Origin: Desulfobulbaceae bacterium
Lineage (GTDB): Bacteria > Desulfobacterota > Desulfobulbia > Desulfobulbales > Desulfobulbaceae
Length of the DNA stretch: 64,000 nucleotides
NCBI GenBank assembly: GCA_012744275.1
Contig: JAAYIE010000008.1
Location: forward strand, 1 to 64,000
Direction of reading: 5' to 3'
Part shown: one piece after another, positions 50,819-59,997 of the stretch
How positions within the stretch are numbered: position 1 is the first letter of the stretch
Layout of the letters: the number at the start of each line of letters is the position of its first letter
Program-made: the position numbers and the translations under genes
Notes under the pieces: model-generated
Seen by the model: only the letters and a program-made list of their open reading frames with translations
What the model was told of the DNA's origin: nothing
Databases searched by the model: none

Positions 50819-52168
50819 ATGTTTGAAAATCTGACCGACCGCTTGGAATCTGTCTTCAAGAAACTTCGCGGCCATGGCACCCTGACGGAAGAGAACATCC
50901 AGGAGGCCATGCGCGAGGTACGCACAGCCCTGCTCGAAGCGGATGTCAACCTTGGTGTTGTCAGGGAATTTGTTGCCGCAGTCACGGAAAAGGCTGTGGG
51001 GCAGGAAGTGTTGAGCAGCCTTTCTCCCGGGCAACAGGTCATTAAAATTGTCCACGACGAACTGGTAAGCCTGCTGGGAACCGAGGCGCAGCCACTGAAA
51101 CTGGATGGCCCGCACCCGGCAGCCATTATGCTCGCCGGCCTGCAGGGTTCTGGCAAGACCACCACCGCAGCCAAACTGGCCAAACAGCTCAAGGCAAAGG
51201 GTCGCCACCCGCTGCTGGTTCCGGCCGACGTGTACCGGCCAGCAGCCATTGAGCAGTTGCATGTTTTAGGAGCCCAGATCGATGTACCGGTTTATCCGTC
51301 TGAAGCTACGCAAAGTCCGGTAGATATTGCCCGCCAGGCCATGAGCAGCGCCCGCCAGCAAGGGCAGGACACGGTTATCATCGACACAGCCGGCCGCCTC
51401 CACGTTGACGAAGTGCTCATGGCGGAATTGCAGGCGATCAGCCAGACGGTGCAGCTTGCCGAGGTGCTTTTTGTCGCCGACGCCATGACCGGTCAAGATG
51501 CGGTCACCGTGGCCAGTGCCTTTAATGCCCAGCTGCCGATTACCGGTGTAATACTTACCAAAATGGAAGGTGACGCCCGCGGCGGTGCGGCCCTGTCTGT
51601 AAAAAAAGTAACGGGCAAGCCCATCAAATTCGTGGGCATGGGCGAATCGGTGGATGCGCTGGAAATCTTCCACCCCGACCGTACTGCCTCCCGTATCCTC
51701 GGCATGGGCGACGTTCTATCGCTGATTGAACGGGCCGAGGCGGTTGTTGATCAAAAAAATGCGGAAAAACTGGCTAAAAAAATCCAGAAGAACACCTTCA
51801 CTCTGGAAGATTTTCTGGACCAGATTCAGCAAATAAAAAAAATGGGCAGCCTGGAGCAGATCATGGACATGATCCCGGGCATCAACAAGCTCAAGCAGGT
51901 ACAGGATGCACCCAAGCCAAATGAGAAGGAGCTGGGGCGCACCGAGGCAATTATCCGTTCGATGACTATAAAGGAACGGCGTAATCACCGCATCATCGAC
52001 GCAAGCCGCAGGCAGCGTATCGCCAAGGGAGCAGGCACTTCAGTCACCGAGGTCAATCGGGTGCTGAAAAGCTATGCCATGATGCTGAAGATGATGAAAC
52101 AGATGAAAGGCAAAGGCATACTGGCTGGTGTCAAAAAACGCAAACTCCCCAAGGGATTGCGCCGCTGA
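50819..52168 (+). CDS. ffh: Signal recognition particle protein Ffh
   Basis: A 449-aa GTPase of the SRP that targets nascent membrane proteins. N-domain from [19 protein letters not shown]-domain with [46 protein letters not shown] and [14 protein letters not shown]. The Met-rich M-domain near residues 300-440 ([14 protein letters not shown], then [13 protein letters not shown]) binds signal peptides and 4.5S RNA. The stop is 75 bp before rpsP. It heads the ribosomal operon. Confidence 0.97.
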   Translation: MFENLTDRLESVFKKLRGHGTLTEENIQEAMREVRTALLEADVNLGVVREFVAAVTEKAVGQEVLSSLSPGQQVIKIVHDELVSLLGTEAQPLKLDGPHPAAIMLAGLQGSGKTTTAAKLAKQLKAKGRHPLLVPADVYRPAAIEQLHVLGAQIDVPVYPSEATQSPVDIARQAMSSARQQGQDTVIIDTAGRLHVDEVLMAELQAISQTVQLAEVLFVADAMTGQDAVTVASAFNAQLPITGVILTKMEGDARGGAALSVKKVTGKPIKFVGMGESVDALEIFHPDRTASRILGMGDVLSLIERAEAVVDQKNAEKLAKKIQKNTFTLEDFLDQIQQIKKMGSLEQIMDMIPGINKLKQVQDAPKPNEKELGRTEAIIRSMTIKERRNHRIIDASRRQRIAKGAGTSVTEVNRVLKSYAMMLKMMKQMKGKGILAGVKKRKLPKGLRR

Positions 52169-52242
52169 CATTCGATATATTTGTTTTCGGTTTATACGTT
52201 TCCCATCAGGGCCGCAGCCCGTTTCACAGTAAGGAGCACATA

Positions 52243-52503
52243 ATGGCAGTTCATATCCGTTTGACCCGTAAAGGACGGAAAAAACAACCGTTCTACCGCA
52301 TTGTTGTGGCAGATAGCCAGGCCCCGCGCGACGGCAAATTCCTGGACATCGTTGGCACCTACGATCCCATGCGCGATCCAGCCGTAATCAGCATCAATAC
52401 CGAAAAACTGGAGCACTGGGTCGGCAAGGGGGCCATTCCCTCGGTTACCGTACGCAGCCTCATTAAGAAACACGCTAGCAGCGCGACGGCACAGGCAGCC
52501 TGA
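52243..52503 (+). CDS. rpsP: 30S ribosomal protein S16
   Basis: An 86-aa S16 (typical 80-90 aa) beginning [41 protein letters not shown], with the C-terminal [22 protein letters not shown] precedes the ATG. It is the first gene of the rpsP-khpA-rimM-trmD block and follows ffh, an arrangement conserved in many bacteria. Confidence 0.97.
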   Translation: MAVHIRLTRKGRKKQPFYRIVVADSQAPRDGKFLDIVGTYDPMRDPAVISINTEKLEHWVGKGAIPSVTVRSLIKKHASSATAQAA

Positions 52504-52528
52504 TTACAGGCACATAATCCAAGACATA

Positions 52529-52759
52529 ATGAGTGAACTGATCCGTTACATCGCGCAAAATCTGGTAGACCACCCGGATCAGGTGCGTGTGGATATCCGG
52601 GATGAGGACGAATCCTTTACCTATGAATTACGCGTTGCCCAGGAGGATCTCGGCAAGGTCATCGGTAAACAGGGACGCACCGCCAAGGCCATCCGCTCGA
52701 TCATGGCGGCCTCCCAGACTGATGACCGCAGGGCGCGACTTGAAATTGTGGAAGAGTAA
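52529..52759 (+). CDS. khpA: KH-domain RNA-binding protein KhpA
   Basis: A 76-aa single KH-domain protein (YlqC/KhpA). It has MSELIRYIAQNLVDHPDQVRV and the GxxG loop IGKQGRTAKAIRSIMA, followed by DRRARLEIVEE. KhpA proteins bind RNA and act with KhpB in Gram-positive bacteria; here the partner is not in view. Position between rpsP and rimM is typical. Confidence 0.92.
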   Translation: MSELIRYIAQNLVDHPDQVRVDIRDEDESFTYELRVAQEDLGKVIGKQGRTAKAIRSIMAASQTDDRRARLEIVEE

Positions 52760-52791
52760 GCAGATCTACAGCAGAAACATAGACGCGGGCC

Positions 52792-53346
52792 ATGGCAAAA
52801 GCTGCTGACCAGTCTTCTCCGGCGGAGCCTGCCTTTGTACGCATCGGCAGGGTACTTCGACCACACGGTTTACAGGGCGAGATCAGGGTCGAAACCTATA
52901 CAGCCCGCAGGGAAAATTTTCTGGCCTTTACCAGGATTTTTCTTGCTTCCCAGGATGAGACAAAAAAGAAAGAATACTGGGTAGCCAAGGCCAGACTGAG
53001 TGGAACTGCGTTGGTTCTTGCCTTGGCGGATATTGACGGTATTGATGCGGCCGAGCTGCTGCGAAACCAAGTCATTTGGCTGGACAGCAATGATCTGCCG
53101 CGCTTGGCCCCAGATGAGTTTTACCTCCACACCCTGATGGGTAAGGAGGCAAGTACCGATGATGGCATTCCGCTTGGCCGGATATGCGCAGTGCTGGATA
53201 CAGGAGCGCCTCCGGTACTGGTGTTACGCCACAATACGCGTGAATTTTTAATACCGGCCGTGGCAGCATTCATTTCTCAAATCGGTACCGATGCGGTGGT
53301 ATTCTCCTTGCCGCAGGGCTTGTTGGAAATAAATGCTGAACCATGA
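52792..53346 (+). CDS. rimM: Ribosome maturation factor RimM
   Basis: A 184-aa protein that binds S19 and helps mature the 30S head. N-terminal RimM domain: FVRIGRVLRPHGLQGEIRVETYT with the usual GxxGxxGE pattern; C-terminal PRC-barrel: DEFYLHTLMGKEASTDDGIPLGRICAVLDTGAPPVLVLRH...EFLIPAVAAFISQIG. Six bases separate it from trmD. Confidence 0.95.
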   Translation: MAKAADQSSPAEPAFVRIGRVLRPHGLQGEIRVETYTARRENFLAFTRIFLASQDETKKKEYWVAKARLSGTALVLALADIDGIDAAELLRNQVIWLDSNDLPRLAPDEFYLHTLMGKEASTDDGIPLGRICAVLDTGAPPVLVLRHNTREFLIPAVAAFISQIGTDAVVFSLPQGLLEINAEP

Positions 53347-53352
53347 AGTATC

Positions 53353-54111
53353 ATGCGCATTGATCTGCTGAGCATTTTTCCGGACTTTTTTACCAGCCCT
53401 CTGGATGAAGGTATCATCCGAAGGGCACGTTTGGCACAGATCATTGACATACGCATCCATAACATCCGCGATTATGCATGCGACCGCCACCAGATGACCG
53501 ATGACCGCCCCTACGGCGGCGGAGAGGGCATGGTGATGAAGCCGGAACCTTTGGCTGCCTGTCTCAAGGCCGTGCCACGTTATGGCGAAAAGCACCGGGT
53601 GATCTTACTGAGCCCGCGGGGACCGTGTTTTTCACAGCAACAGGCACTTAACTACGCCGGCTTAGACCAGCTCATCCTCATCTGCGGTCGTTATGAGGGC
53701 GTGGACGAGCGATTTACCGAGCGCTTTGTGGATGAAGAGTGTTCCATAGGCGATTATGTCCTCAGCGGTGGGGAACTCGCGGCCTTGGTGGTGACCGATG
53801 CTGTGTGTCGCTTGCTGCCGGGAGCGCTTGGTTGCGCCGACTCCGCAGAAAAAGACAGTTTTAGCCGCAATATGCTCAAACATGGCCAGTACACCAGGCC
53901 GCCTGTGTTTGAAGGCATGGAGGTGCCAGCAGTTTTGCTTTCAGGCGATCATGCCGCTGTTGATCGCCATCGCTTTGTGGAGTCGATTCGCCTGACCATG
54001 TGCAGAAGGCCTGACCTGCTTAAAGGATTGGAACTGAGCCGCGAAGAACGCAAGGTGCTCAAGCAGGAAGGCCTGCTTACCCAGGTTGAGCAAATGCAGG
54101 CAAGAGTGTGA
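53353..54111 (+). CDS. trmD: tRNA (guanine37-N1)-methyltransferase TrmD
   Basis: A 252-aa SPOUT enzyme that makes m1G37. MRIDLLSIFPDFFTSPLDEGIIRRA, DDRPYGGGEGMVMKPEPL, ILLSPRGPCFSQQQALNYA, LILICGRYEGVDERF and the knot region GDYVLSGGELAALVVTDAVCRLLPG are all present. KDSFSRNMLKHGQYTRPPVFEGMEVPAVLLSGDH is the C-terminal domain. The stop overlaps the next methyltransferase gene by 4 nt. Confidence 0.97.
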   Translation: MRIDLLSIFPDFFTSPLDEGIIRRARLAQIIDIRIHNIRDYACDRHQMTDDRPYGGGEGMVMKPEPLAACLKAVPRYGEKHRVILLSPRGPCFSQQQALNYAGLDQLILICGRYEGVDERFTERFVDEECSIGDYVLSGGELAALVVTDAVCRLLPGALGCADSAEKDSFSRNMLKHGQYTRPPVFEGMEVPAVLLSGDHAAVDRHRFVESIRLTMCRRPDLLKGLELSREERKVLKQEGLLTQVEQMQARV

Positions 54112-54710
54112 TCAGTATGATCTGCCCACGACTTGAACTGGCACTGGTACATTACCCGGTTCTGAACCGCCGGGGTGAGTCCATTGGGTCCGCCATTACC
54201 AACTTGGATCTGCACGACATCGCCAGGGCCAGCCGTACCTTTGGGGTGCATCGGTATTGGGTGATCAGCCCCTTTGCCGAACAACGGCACATGGCAGAAG
54301 AAATACTTGATCACTGGCGACAAGGTTACGGTGCGCAAAGTAATCCCGACCGAGGAGAAGCACTGAACCTGGTACAGGTGTGCGGCAGTGTACACGAAGC
54401 CGTGGCCGGTATGAATGCTGCTCTAGAAGGAAAACGAACAACTGTGGTCGCCACCTGTGCGCGCAACGGCCGGGAAAACTTATCCTACAGCAGTATGCGG
54501 ACACGCCTCTGGCAGGGGGAAGCCTTTCTGGTACTGCTCGGAACTGGCTGGGGCCTGGCCCCGGAAATATTAGACGAGGCTGATGCGGTACTGCCACCCA
54601 TCCTGGGGTATGGCAGCTACAATCACCTCTCGGTGCGGTCGGCTGCAGCCATTATTCTGGACCGTCTCATGGGAAGCGTTAACAATTGCCCCGACGGCGC
54701 CGCCGGATAA
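54108..54710 (+). CDS. SPOUT-like RNA methyltransferase (Methyltrn_RNA_4 type)
   Basis: A 200-aa protein encoded right after trmD. It begins [48 protein letters not shown], a block typical of the TrmD-associated RNA methyltransferase family that some bacteria carry fused to TrmD. The C-terminal half has [19 protein letters not shown] and [49 protein letters not shown], a knot-like SAM-binding pattern. Target unknown. The start ATG overlaps the trmD stop; an ATG three codons in is an alternative. Confidence 0.85.
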   Translation: MISMICPRLELALVHYPVLNRRGESIGSAITNLDLHDIARASRTFGVHRYWVISPFAEQRHMAEEILDHWRQGYGAQSNPDRGEALNLVQVCGSVHEAVAGMNAALEGKRTTVVATCARNGRENLSYSSMRTRLWQGEAFLVLLGTGWGLAPEILDEADAVLPPILGYGSYNHLSVRSAAAIILDRLMGSVNNCPDGAAG

Positions 54711-54798
54711 GGGCAGTACACTACTTTTACTATCTTTAAGTAATACAACTATAACAAGCGGCGTACTCTACGCCACAGACCTGCAAAGGGGTAGCGTC

Positions 54799-55149
54799 AT
54801 GAATGTAATTGAAAAAATTGATCTGGAGCAGATGCGTTTTGATATGCCCGATTTTCGCCCCGGCGATACGGTCAAGGTACACATCCGCATTATTGAAGGC
54901 AGCAAGGAGCGGGTACAAGTGTATCAGGGTGTGGTCATTCGCCGCAAGCGTGGCAACATGAATGCCAGCTTCACCGTGCGCAAAATATCCCACGGTGTTG
55001 GAGTGGAAAAAACCTTTGCCCTGCACTCTCCTAGGCTTGAGAAGGTGGAAGTTGTGACCCTTGGCCGGGTGCGTCGTTCCCGCCTCTATTACCTGCGCAA
55101 TCTTCGTGGCAAAGCTGCCCGTATTCGCGAACGCGGCATCAACAAGTAA
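54799..55149 (+). CDS. rplS: 50S ribosomal protein L19
   Basis: A 116-aa L19. The start at 54799 gives [52 protein letters not shown]; the ORF-track start at 54583 lies inside the previous gene. [50 protein letters not shown] is complete. A terminator follows about 185 bp later. Confidence 0.97.
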   Translation: MNVIEKIDLEQMRFDMPDFRPGDTVKVHIRIIEGSKERVQVYQGVVIRRKRGNMNASFTVRKISHGVGVEKTFALHSPRLEKVEVVTLGRVRRSRLYYLRNLRGKAARIRERGINK

Positions 55150-55334
55150 TTCGTTTCATATCAAAGATCTCTCTATGCAGGCTTGATCACAACCTCCCAA
55201 AAGTACGCTGGTGCATCTGGGACACATATATCAATAAAAGCTTCTTAGAAAGTATCTTTACTCTGGAATGGAATACGTATTCACATTCGCCAGTGCTTGC
55301 GGCTAAACGCCGCCAATCAAAAACACGGGATTGC

Positions 55335-55373
55335 AACTCCGGAGGCTTGCTGCGCAGGCCTCCGGAGTTTTTC
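55335..55373 (+). terminator. Rho-independent terminator after rplS
   Basis: A 12-bp perfect stem AACTCCGGAGGC (55335-55346) with GCCTCCGGAGTT (55358-55369), 11-nt loop, followed by T run. It ends 74 bp before rnhB. Apart from this hairpin the 297-bp gap between rplS and rnhB shows nothing I can name. Confidence 0.85.
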
Positions 55374-55446
55374 TGTTCATTCCCGCCTGTTTTGTGTGTA
55401 CGGGCCACAGCCTATCTGACCAACTTGCACAAAGCTGTATGATACC

Positions 55447-56178
55447 ATGACCCGCAAACACAACCGGGCAGCACAATCGACCCTACTCAACTCTGGTATA
55501 CGACGCACAGCGCAAGATGTAGCTCCAGACGTTTTTGCAATTGAACGCGGTCTGCTTGCCCAAGGGGTGAGTCCGGTGGCCGGTGTGGATGAGGCCGGAC
55601 GAGGCCCTTTGGCCGGGCCAGTGGTGGCAGCCTGCGTTATCCTGCCCGAACACTGCGAGCACCACATCTTTCGTGATTCCAAAAAGCTTACTGAAAAATC
55701 ACGCAAATCGCTGGCAGATGTACTTCATGAAAACGGCGCTACGTTCGGCCTTGGTTTGGCCCAGCCAGAAGAAATCGATACAGTTAACATTCTGCAGGCA
55801 TCCCTTCTTGCCATGAAGCGGGCCGTAGAAGCCTGCGCCCAAAAAAATAACGGCATCCTCCCTGCCTGCCTGCTGGTGGACGGTACTTTTCCCATACCTT
55901 TGGCTACAACACAGCAAACCCTGATTCGCGGCGAATCGCAAAGCGCCTCCATCGCCGCAGCCTCCATCTTGGCCAAGGTGCACAGAGATCAGCTCATGCA
56001 GACCCTGCACGAACAGTATCCCTGTTACAATTGGCAGCAGAACAAGGGCTACCCGACCAGAGCACACAAACAGGCCATTGCTCAGTATGGTCCCTGCCCG
56101 CAACACCGTAAGAGTTTTAAGGGGGTACGAGAACACGTCGACTTTTCTGGCTACGCCAAGGAGTCACACGTGGGGTAA
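55447..56178 (+). CDS. rnhB: Ribonuclease HII
   Basis: A 243-aa RNase HII that cuts at ribonucleotides in DNA. Its core has PVAGVDEAGRGPLAGPVVAACVIL (catalytic DEAG), FRDSKKLTEKSRKSL, LPACLLVDGTFPIPLATTQQTLIRGESQSASIAAASILAKVHRD and NKGYPTRAHKQAIAQYGPCPQHRKSF. A 40-residue N-terminal extension (THKHNRAAQSTLLNSG...) precedes the core. It lies 74 bp after the rplS terminator and should start a new transcript. Confidence 0.94.
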   Translation: MTRKHNRAAQSTLLNSGIRRTAQDVAPDVFAIERGLLAQGVSPVAGVDEAGRGPLAGPVVAACVILPEHCEHHIFRDSKKLTEKSRKSLADVLHENGATFGLGLAQPEEIDTVNILQASLLAMKRAVEACAQKNNGILPACLLVDGTFPIPLATTQQTLIRGESQSASIAAASILAKVHRDQLMQTLHEQYPCYNWQQNKGYPTRAHKQAIAQYGPCPQHRKSFKGVREHVDFSGYAKESHVG

Positions 56179-56201
56179 GAAAAACTGAGGCAAAATCTTC
56201 C

Positions 56202-56561
56202 CTGACTGCCGGCCGCACTGGCGAAGAGGCAGCAGCACGGTATCTGCAAAAACTCGGCTACCGCATTCTAGCCCGCAACTACCGCAGGCGCTTTGCCGAA
56301 ATCGATATTATTGCCCTCCATGAGGAAGCACTGGTTTTCGTCGAGGTGAAGACCCGCAGATCCATTACGTTCGGCGCACCTGTTGAGGCGGTGAATGCGG
56401 CAAAGCAACGCCGCTTGTCAAAAATAGCACTGGATTATATGATGCGACAAGGTCTTGCCGGACATTGCGCCCGTTTCGATGTGGTCAGCATCCTTCTTGA
56501 TGGCAAGGGCACTGTTGAGCGCATTGAACTCTTAAAAAACGCCTTTGACAGTACAGATTAA
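56202..56561 (+). CDS. yraN: YraN-family protein (UPF0102) with no canonical start codon
   Basis: The frame is open from 56121 to 56561 and reads TEAKSSLTAGRTGEEAAARYLQKLGYRILARNYRRRFAEIDIIALHEEALVFVEVKTRRSITFG, an intact YraN (Holliday-resolvase-like, GEIDL/EVK nuclease-core) sequence ending VERIELLKNAFDS. The ORF track shows only the C-terminal half because the first accepted start is GTG at 56346, inside the conserved core (EVKTR). There is no ATG, GTG or TTG in frame before it. The CTG at 56202, after GAGG 11 nt upstream, gives 119 aa and a complete domain, so I use it. Confidence 0.75.
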   Translation: MTAGRTGEEAAARYLQKLGYRILARNYRRRFAEIDIIALHEEALVFVEVKTRRSITFGAPVEAVNAAKQRRLSKIALDYMMRQGLAGHCARFDVVSILLDGKGTVERIELLKNAFDSTD

Positions 56562-56562
56562 C

Positions 56563-57597
56563 ATGCACACTACTGCACGTTCCGCACAACCGCTGCTCAT
56601 TACCATGGGCTGCCCGGCAGGTATCGGGCCAGAGATCATCGTCCGCCTGTTTGCCGGAGATAGCATCTGGCGGCCCGAACCTGCTTACCCGGTGGCCGTG
56701 GTGGGCGATATAAAAACCCTTGGACGCGCCGCACGAACTCTTGGTGCGGATGTTCGGTTTGCCGCCTGGCAGCCCGGCCAAAACCTGACTGCAGGGCAAA
56801 TAGCGGTGCTGCAGGTGGACAATCCCGGCACTGACAAACTGCAGTGGGGCCAGCCAACCGCGGTCTGTGGCCAAGCCACAGCCAGCTACATTGAAACTGC
56901 GGTGAGCCTGATCTTAGCAGGCCAAGCCTCGGCGCTCATCACCTGCCCCATCAGCAAATTCAGTCTCCAGCAGGCGGGTTATGCCTATCCCGGCCACACG
57001 GAAATGCTTGCCGCCCTGACCGGTGCAGACCGGGTGCACATGATGATGGCTGGGCCACGTCTTAAGGTGGTACTGGTCACCATCCATGAAGCTCTGAAAG
57101 ATGTTCCTGCTCTATTACGGCCAGAAGCTATCAGCGCCTGCATACATGAAACCCATGCCAGTCTTGTGCGGGACTTTGGCTGCACCAGACCGCGCATTGC
57201 CGTTGCCGCTCTCAACCCGCACGGTGGCGAACAGGGCTTGTTCGGCGACGAGGAAGCGCGCATCATCACGCCTGCAATTGATGCAGTTCGCAATGAACTG
57301 CCACAGGCAGAGCTGAGCGGGCCCTGGCCACCCGACAGCGTCTTTTACCAAGCCGTCCAAGGCAAGTTTGATGTGGTCATCACCATGTACCATGATCAGG
57401 GCCTTATCCCCTTTAAACTGCTTCACTTTAAGGACGGCGTCAATGTGACCTTGGGTTTGCCCATTATTCGCACTTCGGTGGATCACGGCACCGCCTACGA
57501 TATTGCCGGCAAGGGTTTGGCCAATGCAGACAGTCTGGCGGCAGCACTTGACCTAGCCCGCACCATGGCCTCAAACAGGAGTGCCCATGAAGGCTGA
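56563..57597 (+). CDS. pdxA: 4-hydroxythreonine-4-phosphate dehydrogenase PdxA
   Basis: A 344-aa NAD-dependent dehydrogenase in pyridoxal phosphate synthesis. QPLLITMGCPAGIGPEIIVRLF at the start, CPISKFSLQQAGYAYPGHTEMLA, LKVVLVTIHEALKDVPALL, AALNPHGGEQGLFGDEE and YHDQGLIPFKLLHFKDGVNVTLGLPIIRTSVDHGTAYDIAGKGLAN are all intact, including the metal-binding His. The ATG at 56563 starts 2 bp after yraN; the ORF-track start at 56545 lies in yraN. It overlaps tmk by 11 nt. Confidence 0.95.
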   Translation: MHTTARSAQPLLITMGCPAGIGPEIIVRLFAGDSIWRPEPAYPVAVVGDIKTLGRAARTLGADVRFAAWQPGQNLTAGQIAVLQVDNPGTDKLQWGQPTAVCGQATASYIETAVSLILAGQASALITCPISKFSLQQAGYAYPGHTEMLAALTGADRVHMMMAGPRLKVVLVTIHEALKDVPALLRPEAISACIHETHASLVRDFGCTRPRIAVAALNPHGGEQGLFGDEEARIITPAIDAVRNELPQAELSGPWPPDSVFYQAVQGKFDVVITMYHDQGLIPFKLLHFKDGVNVTLGLPIIRTSVDHGTAYDIAGKGLANADSLAAALDLARTMASNRSAHEG

Positions 57598-58234
57598 CAG
57601 CATGCGGCAAGGTTTACTGATCGCCTTTGAAGGTATTGACGGCTCCGGTAAGTCGAGCCACCTGAGGCTCCTTGCCGCCTTCCTGCGTGAACAGGGGCAC
57701 TGTGTAGTGGAGACCAGAGAGCCTTCCAATGGCGTCCACGGCAGGCGTATCCGATCTCTCTTCAGTCAAAGGAAACTGCTCAGCCGGGAAGAGGAACTGG
57801 AGCTTTTCCTGCTTGATCGCCAAGACCATGTTCGTGAATGCATCAACCCGGCTCTGGCCACTGGCCAAATCGTTCTCACCGATCGCTATTATTTCTCCAC
57901 CGCCGCGTACCAGGGCGCTGCAGGCATGGACGTGGCCACCATTTTTGCCCAAAACAGCTTTGCCCCGGAACCGGATCTAGTGCTTCTCCTGCAGGTACCG
58001 CCAGAAGAAGGAGTGCGCCGCATCCGCGAACAGCGCCGGGAGCGGCCCAATGACTTTGAACAGGAGGACCAGCTCATCAAGGTGGACAGGCTTTTTGCCT
58101 CCTTTCCCCATGCCTATATCAAACGGATTGACAGCACAGCCGAGCGCCAGGATGTGCAGGAAAAAATTCGCGAACTGGTGAGTGAACTCTGCCATATTAG
58201 AGGGTTCAAGGGAGAGACATGTCGACAATCATGA
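57587..58234 (+). CDS. tmk: Thymidylate kinase
   Basis: A 215-aa dTMP kinase. Walker A FEGIDGSGKSSHLRLL, the DR motif ETREPSNGVHGRRIR, then DRYYFSTAAYQGAAGMD and the lid EQRRERPNDFEQE. It phosphorylates dTMP to dTDP. The TREPSN pattern (instead of TREPGG) occurs in deltaproteobacterial Tmks. The ATG at 57587 overlaps the pdxA stop by 11 nt; a second ATG follows at 57602. Its stop overlaps the TPR lipoprotein start. Confidence 0.93.
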   Translation: MKADSMRQGLLIAFEGIDGSGKSSHLRLLAAFLREQGHCVVETREPSNGVHGRRIRSLFSQRKLLSREEELELFLLDRQDHVRECINPALATGQIVLTDRYYFSTAAYQGAAGMDVATIFAQNSFAPEPDLVLLLQVPPEEGVRRIREQRRERPNDFEQEDQLIKVDRLFASFPHAYIKRIDSTAERQDVQEKIRELVSELCHIRGFKGETCRQS

Positions 58235-59997
58235 GCCGCATCCGCACTTTCTCCCTTGCTATCCTGTTGATCTTTCTGACTCTCTGGCTGGGAGCCTGTC
58301 AGCCCGTGGCAAATACCGCCCGAATTACAGCCAATGAGCCCAAAAGCCTTTCCCAGCAACTTGGCCAGGCAGGAGCTGTGGATACCGATTTTGCCTGTTC
58401 CTATTTCTACTTCCTGTGGGGGCGTAATGCCGAACTGCGGCTGCAGTTTGACGAGGCGCTGGAGGCCTACGAGAAGGCGGTTATCTGTGATGACAAGGCC
58501 ACTTACGCCCAGGACAAAGTGCCCATGCTGCTGCTCCGGCTGGATCGTGCCGCAGAGGCAGCCCAGTGGCTTGACCAGTATCTCACCAAAAATCCGGATA
58601 ATGTGAACATGCGCATGCTCTATGCCCGTATCCTCCTGGGACAGCAGAACACAGATGCAGCGCTACAGCAATACCAGCACATTCTCGAAAGCCATCCCGA
58701 CGATCCGGCAATCATCCTGCCGCTTGCGGAAATGTACCTTGCCAGCGGTCATGCCAATCAGGCCCGCCGCATATTGAACAAAACGCTGGAGCTTGAACCC
58801 CAGTCCTACCAGGCCCATGTCCTTATGGCCCGGCTCCAACGCAACGAAAACAAGATCGAAGAGGCCAAGACCCACTACGGACAGGCCCTGGCGCTGAACT
58901 GGTCTGCCGAATTGCAGAGTGAAGAGGCAGAGCTGTTTGTGCAACAGAAGGACTTTGCCCAGGCGGAAGCCATGTACCGGGATATTATCGACCGGGAGGA
59001 GCAGAACGAAAATGCCTACCTCGGCCTGATCCGCCTTTTGCTGCAACAGGAAAAGGACGATATTGCCCTGCAGGAGCTGCACAACCTGCGCCAAGTAGCG
59101 GACAAACCCCTGTGGGTGGATATCGCCATCGCCAGGCTGTATATCAAGCAGCATAAATATCAAGAGGGGCGTATTCTGCTGGAGCAGATGCTCAACCGCG
59201 ACAACGTCAGCGAGGCCCGCTATTTGCTCGCACTGCTGCTGCAACAGGAAAAAAAATATGAAGAGGCTCTGCGGCAGGTACGGCTGATTGATAACAGGGC
59301 GCCGGAATACGCAGATGCCCTCGGCCTCATGGTCAGCCTTTACAAGGAACTCAACCGGGTAGATGATGCGGTACTGTTTCTGGAGCGCAACATTGCCAGC
59401 CCCATCACCAGGCATCCTGCCATGTATCCGCTCCTGGCCTCGTTACATGATAGCCAGGCCCGCCCTACCATGGGCCGCAGGGTGCTTGAACAAGGCATCG
59501 CGCATTATCCCGAAGATGAAGATCTTCTCTACGCCTACGGTCTTTTTCTGGAAGAAAAGGGACAGCATGCCGCAGCCCTGTCCGCCATGGAAAAACTTGT
59601 GGCCATCAACCCACAAAACGCCGCGGCCCTGAACTTTGTCGGCTATAGCTGGGCCGAAAAAAATATCAACCTGGAAAAAGCCTTGGATTATTTGCTCCAG
59701 GCCACCGGTCTCAAACCGGACAACGGCTATATCCGTGACAGTCTCGGCTGGGTCCTATACAAGCTGGGCAGACTGGACGAAGCCATAAGCGAACTGGAAA
59801 AGGCCAGCCAACAGACGCAGGAAGACCTGGCTATCCAAGAACATCTGGCCGAAGTGTATCTTGCCGCGGGTAAACGCGAGGCTGCCCTGACCGTCTACAA
59901 ACAGCTGCTCAGAGCCTACATTGACAGCCAAAACGATACTGCGCGCCAAAAGGTGCTGGAGCTCATCTATTCCATCGAACAGCAAGAAACCCCATGA
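58219..59997 (+). CDS. TPR-repeat lipoprotein
   Basis: A 592-aa exported protein with lipobox ILLIFLTLWLGACQP (Cys about residue 27). The remainder is a long chain of TPR-like repeats (at least 10, from RNAELRLQFDEALEAYEKAV near 72 to KREAALTVYKQLLRAY). Typical of periplasmic scaffold proteins of the outer membrane in deltaproteobacteria. AGGGAG stands 5 nt before the ATG at 58219, which overlaps tmk. Its stop overlaps the LolB-like gene by 4 nt, so the two are translated together and may act together in lipoprotein or envelope transport. Confidence 0.88.
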   Translation: MSTIMSRIRTFSLAILLIFLTLWLGACQPVANTARITANEPKSLSQQLGQAGAVDTDFACSYFYFLWGRNAELRLQFDEALEAYEKAVICDDKATYAQDKVPMLLLRLDRAAEAAQWLDQYLTKNPDNVNMRMLYARILLGQQNTDAALQQYQHILESHPDDPAIILPLAEMYLASGHANQARRILNKTLELEPQSYQAHVLMARLQRNENKIEEAKTHYGQALALNWSAELQSEEAELFVQQKDFAQAEAMYRDIIDREEQNENAYLGLIRLLLQQEKDDIALQELHNLRQVADKPLWVDIAIARLYIKQHKYQEGRILLEQMLNRDNVSEARYLLALLLQQEKKYEEALRQVRLIDNRAPEYADALGLMVSLYKELNRVDDAVLFLERNIASPITRHPAMYPLLASLHDSQARPTMGRRVLEQGIAHYPEDEDLLYAYGLFLEEKGQHAAALSAMEKLVAINPQNAAALNFVGYSWAEKNINLEKALDYLLQATGLKPDNGYIRDSLGWVLYKLGRLDEAISELEKASQQTQEDLAIQEHLAEVYLAAGKREAALTVYKQLLRAYIDSQNDTARQKVLELIYSIEQQETP

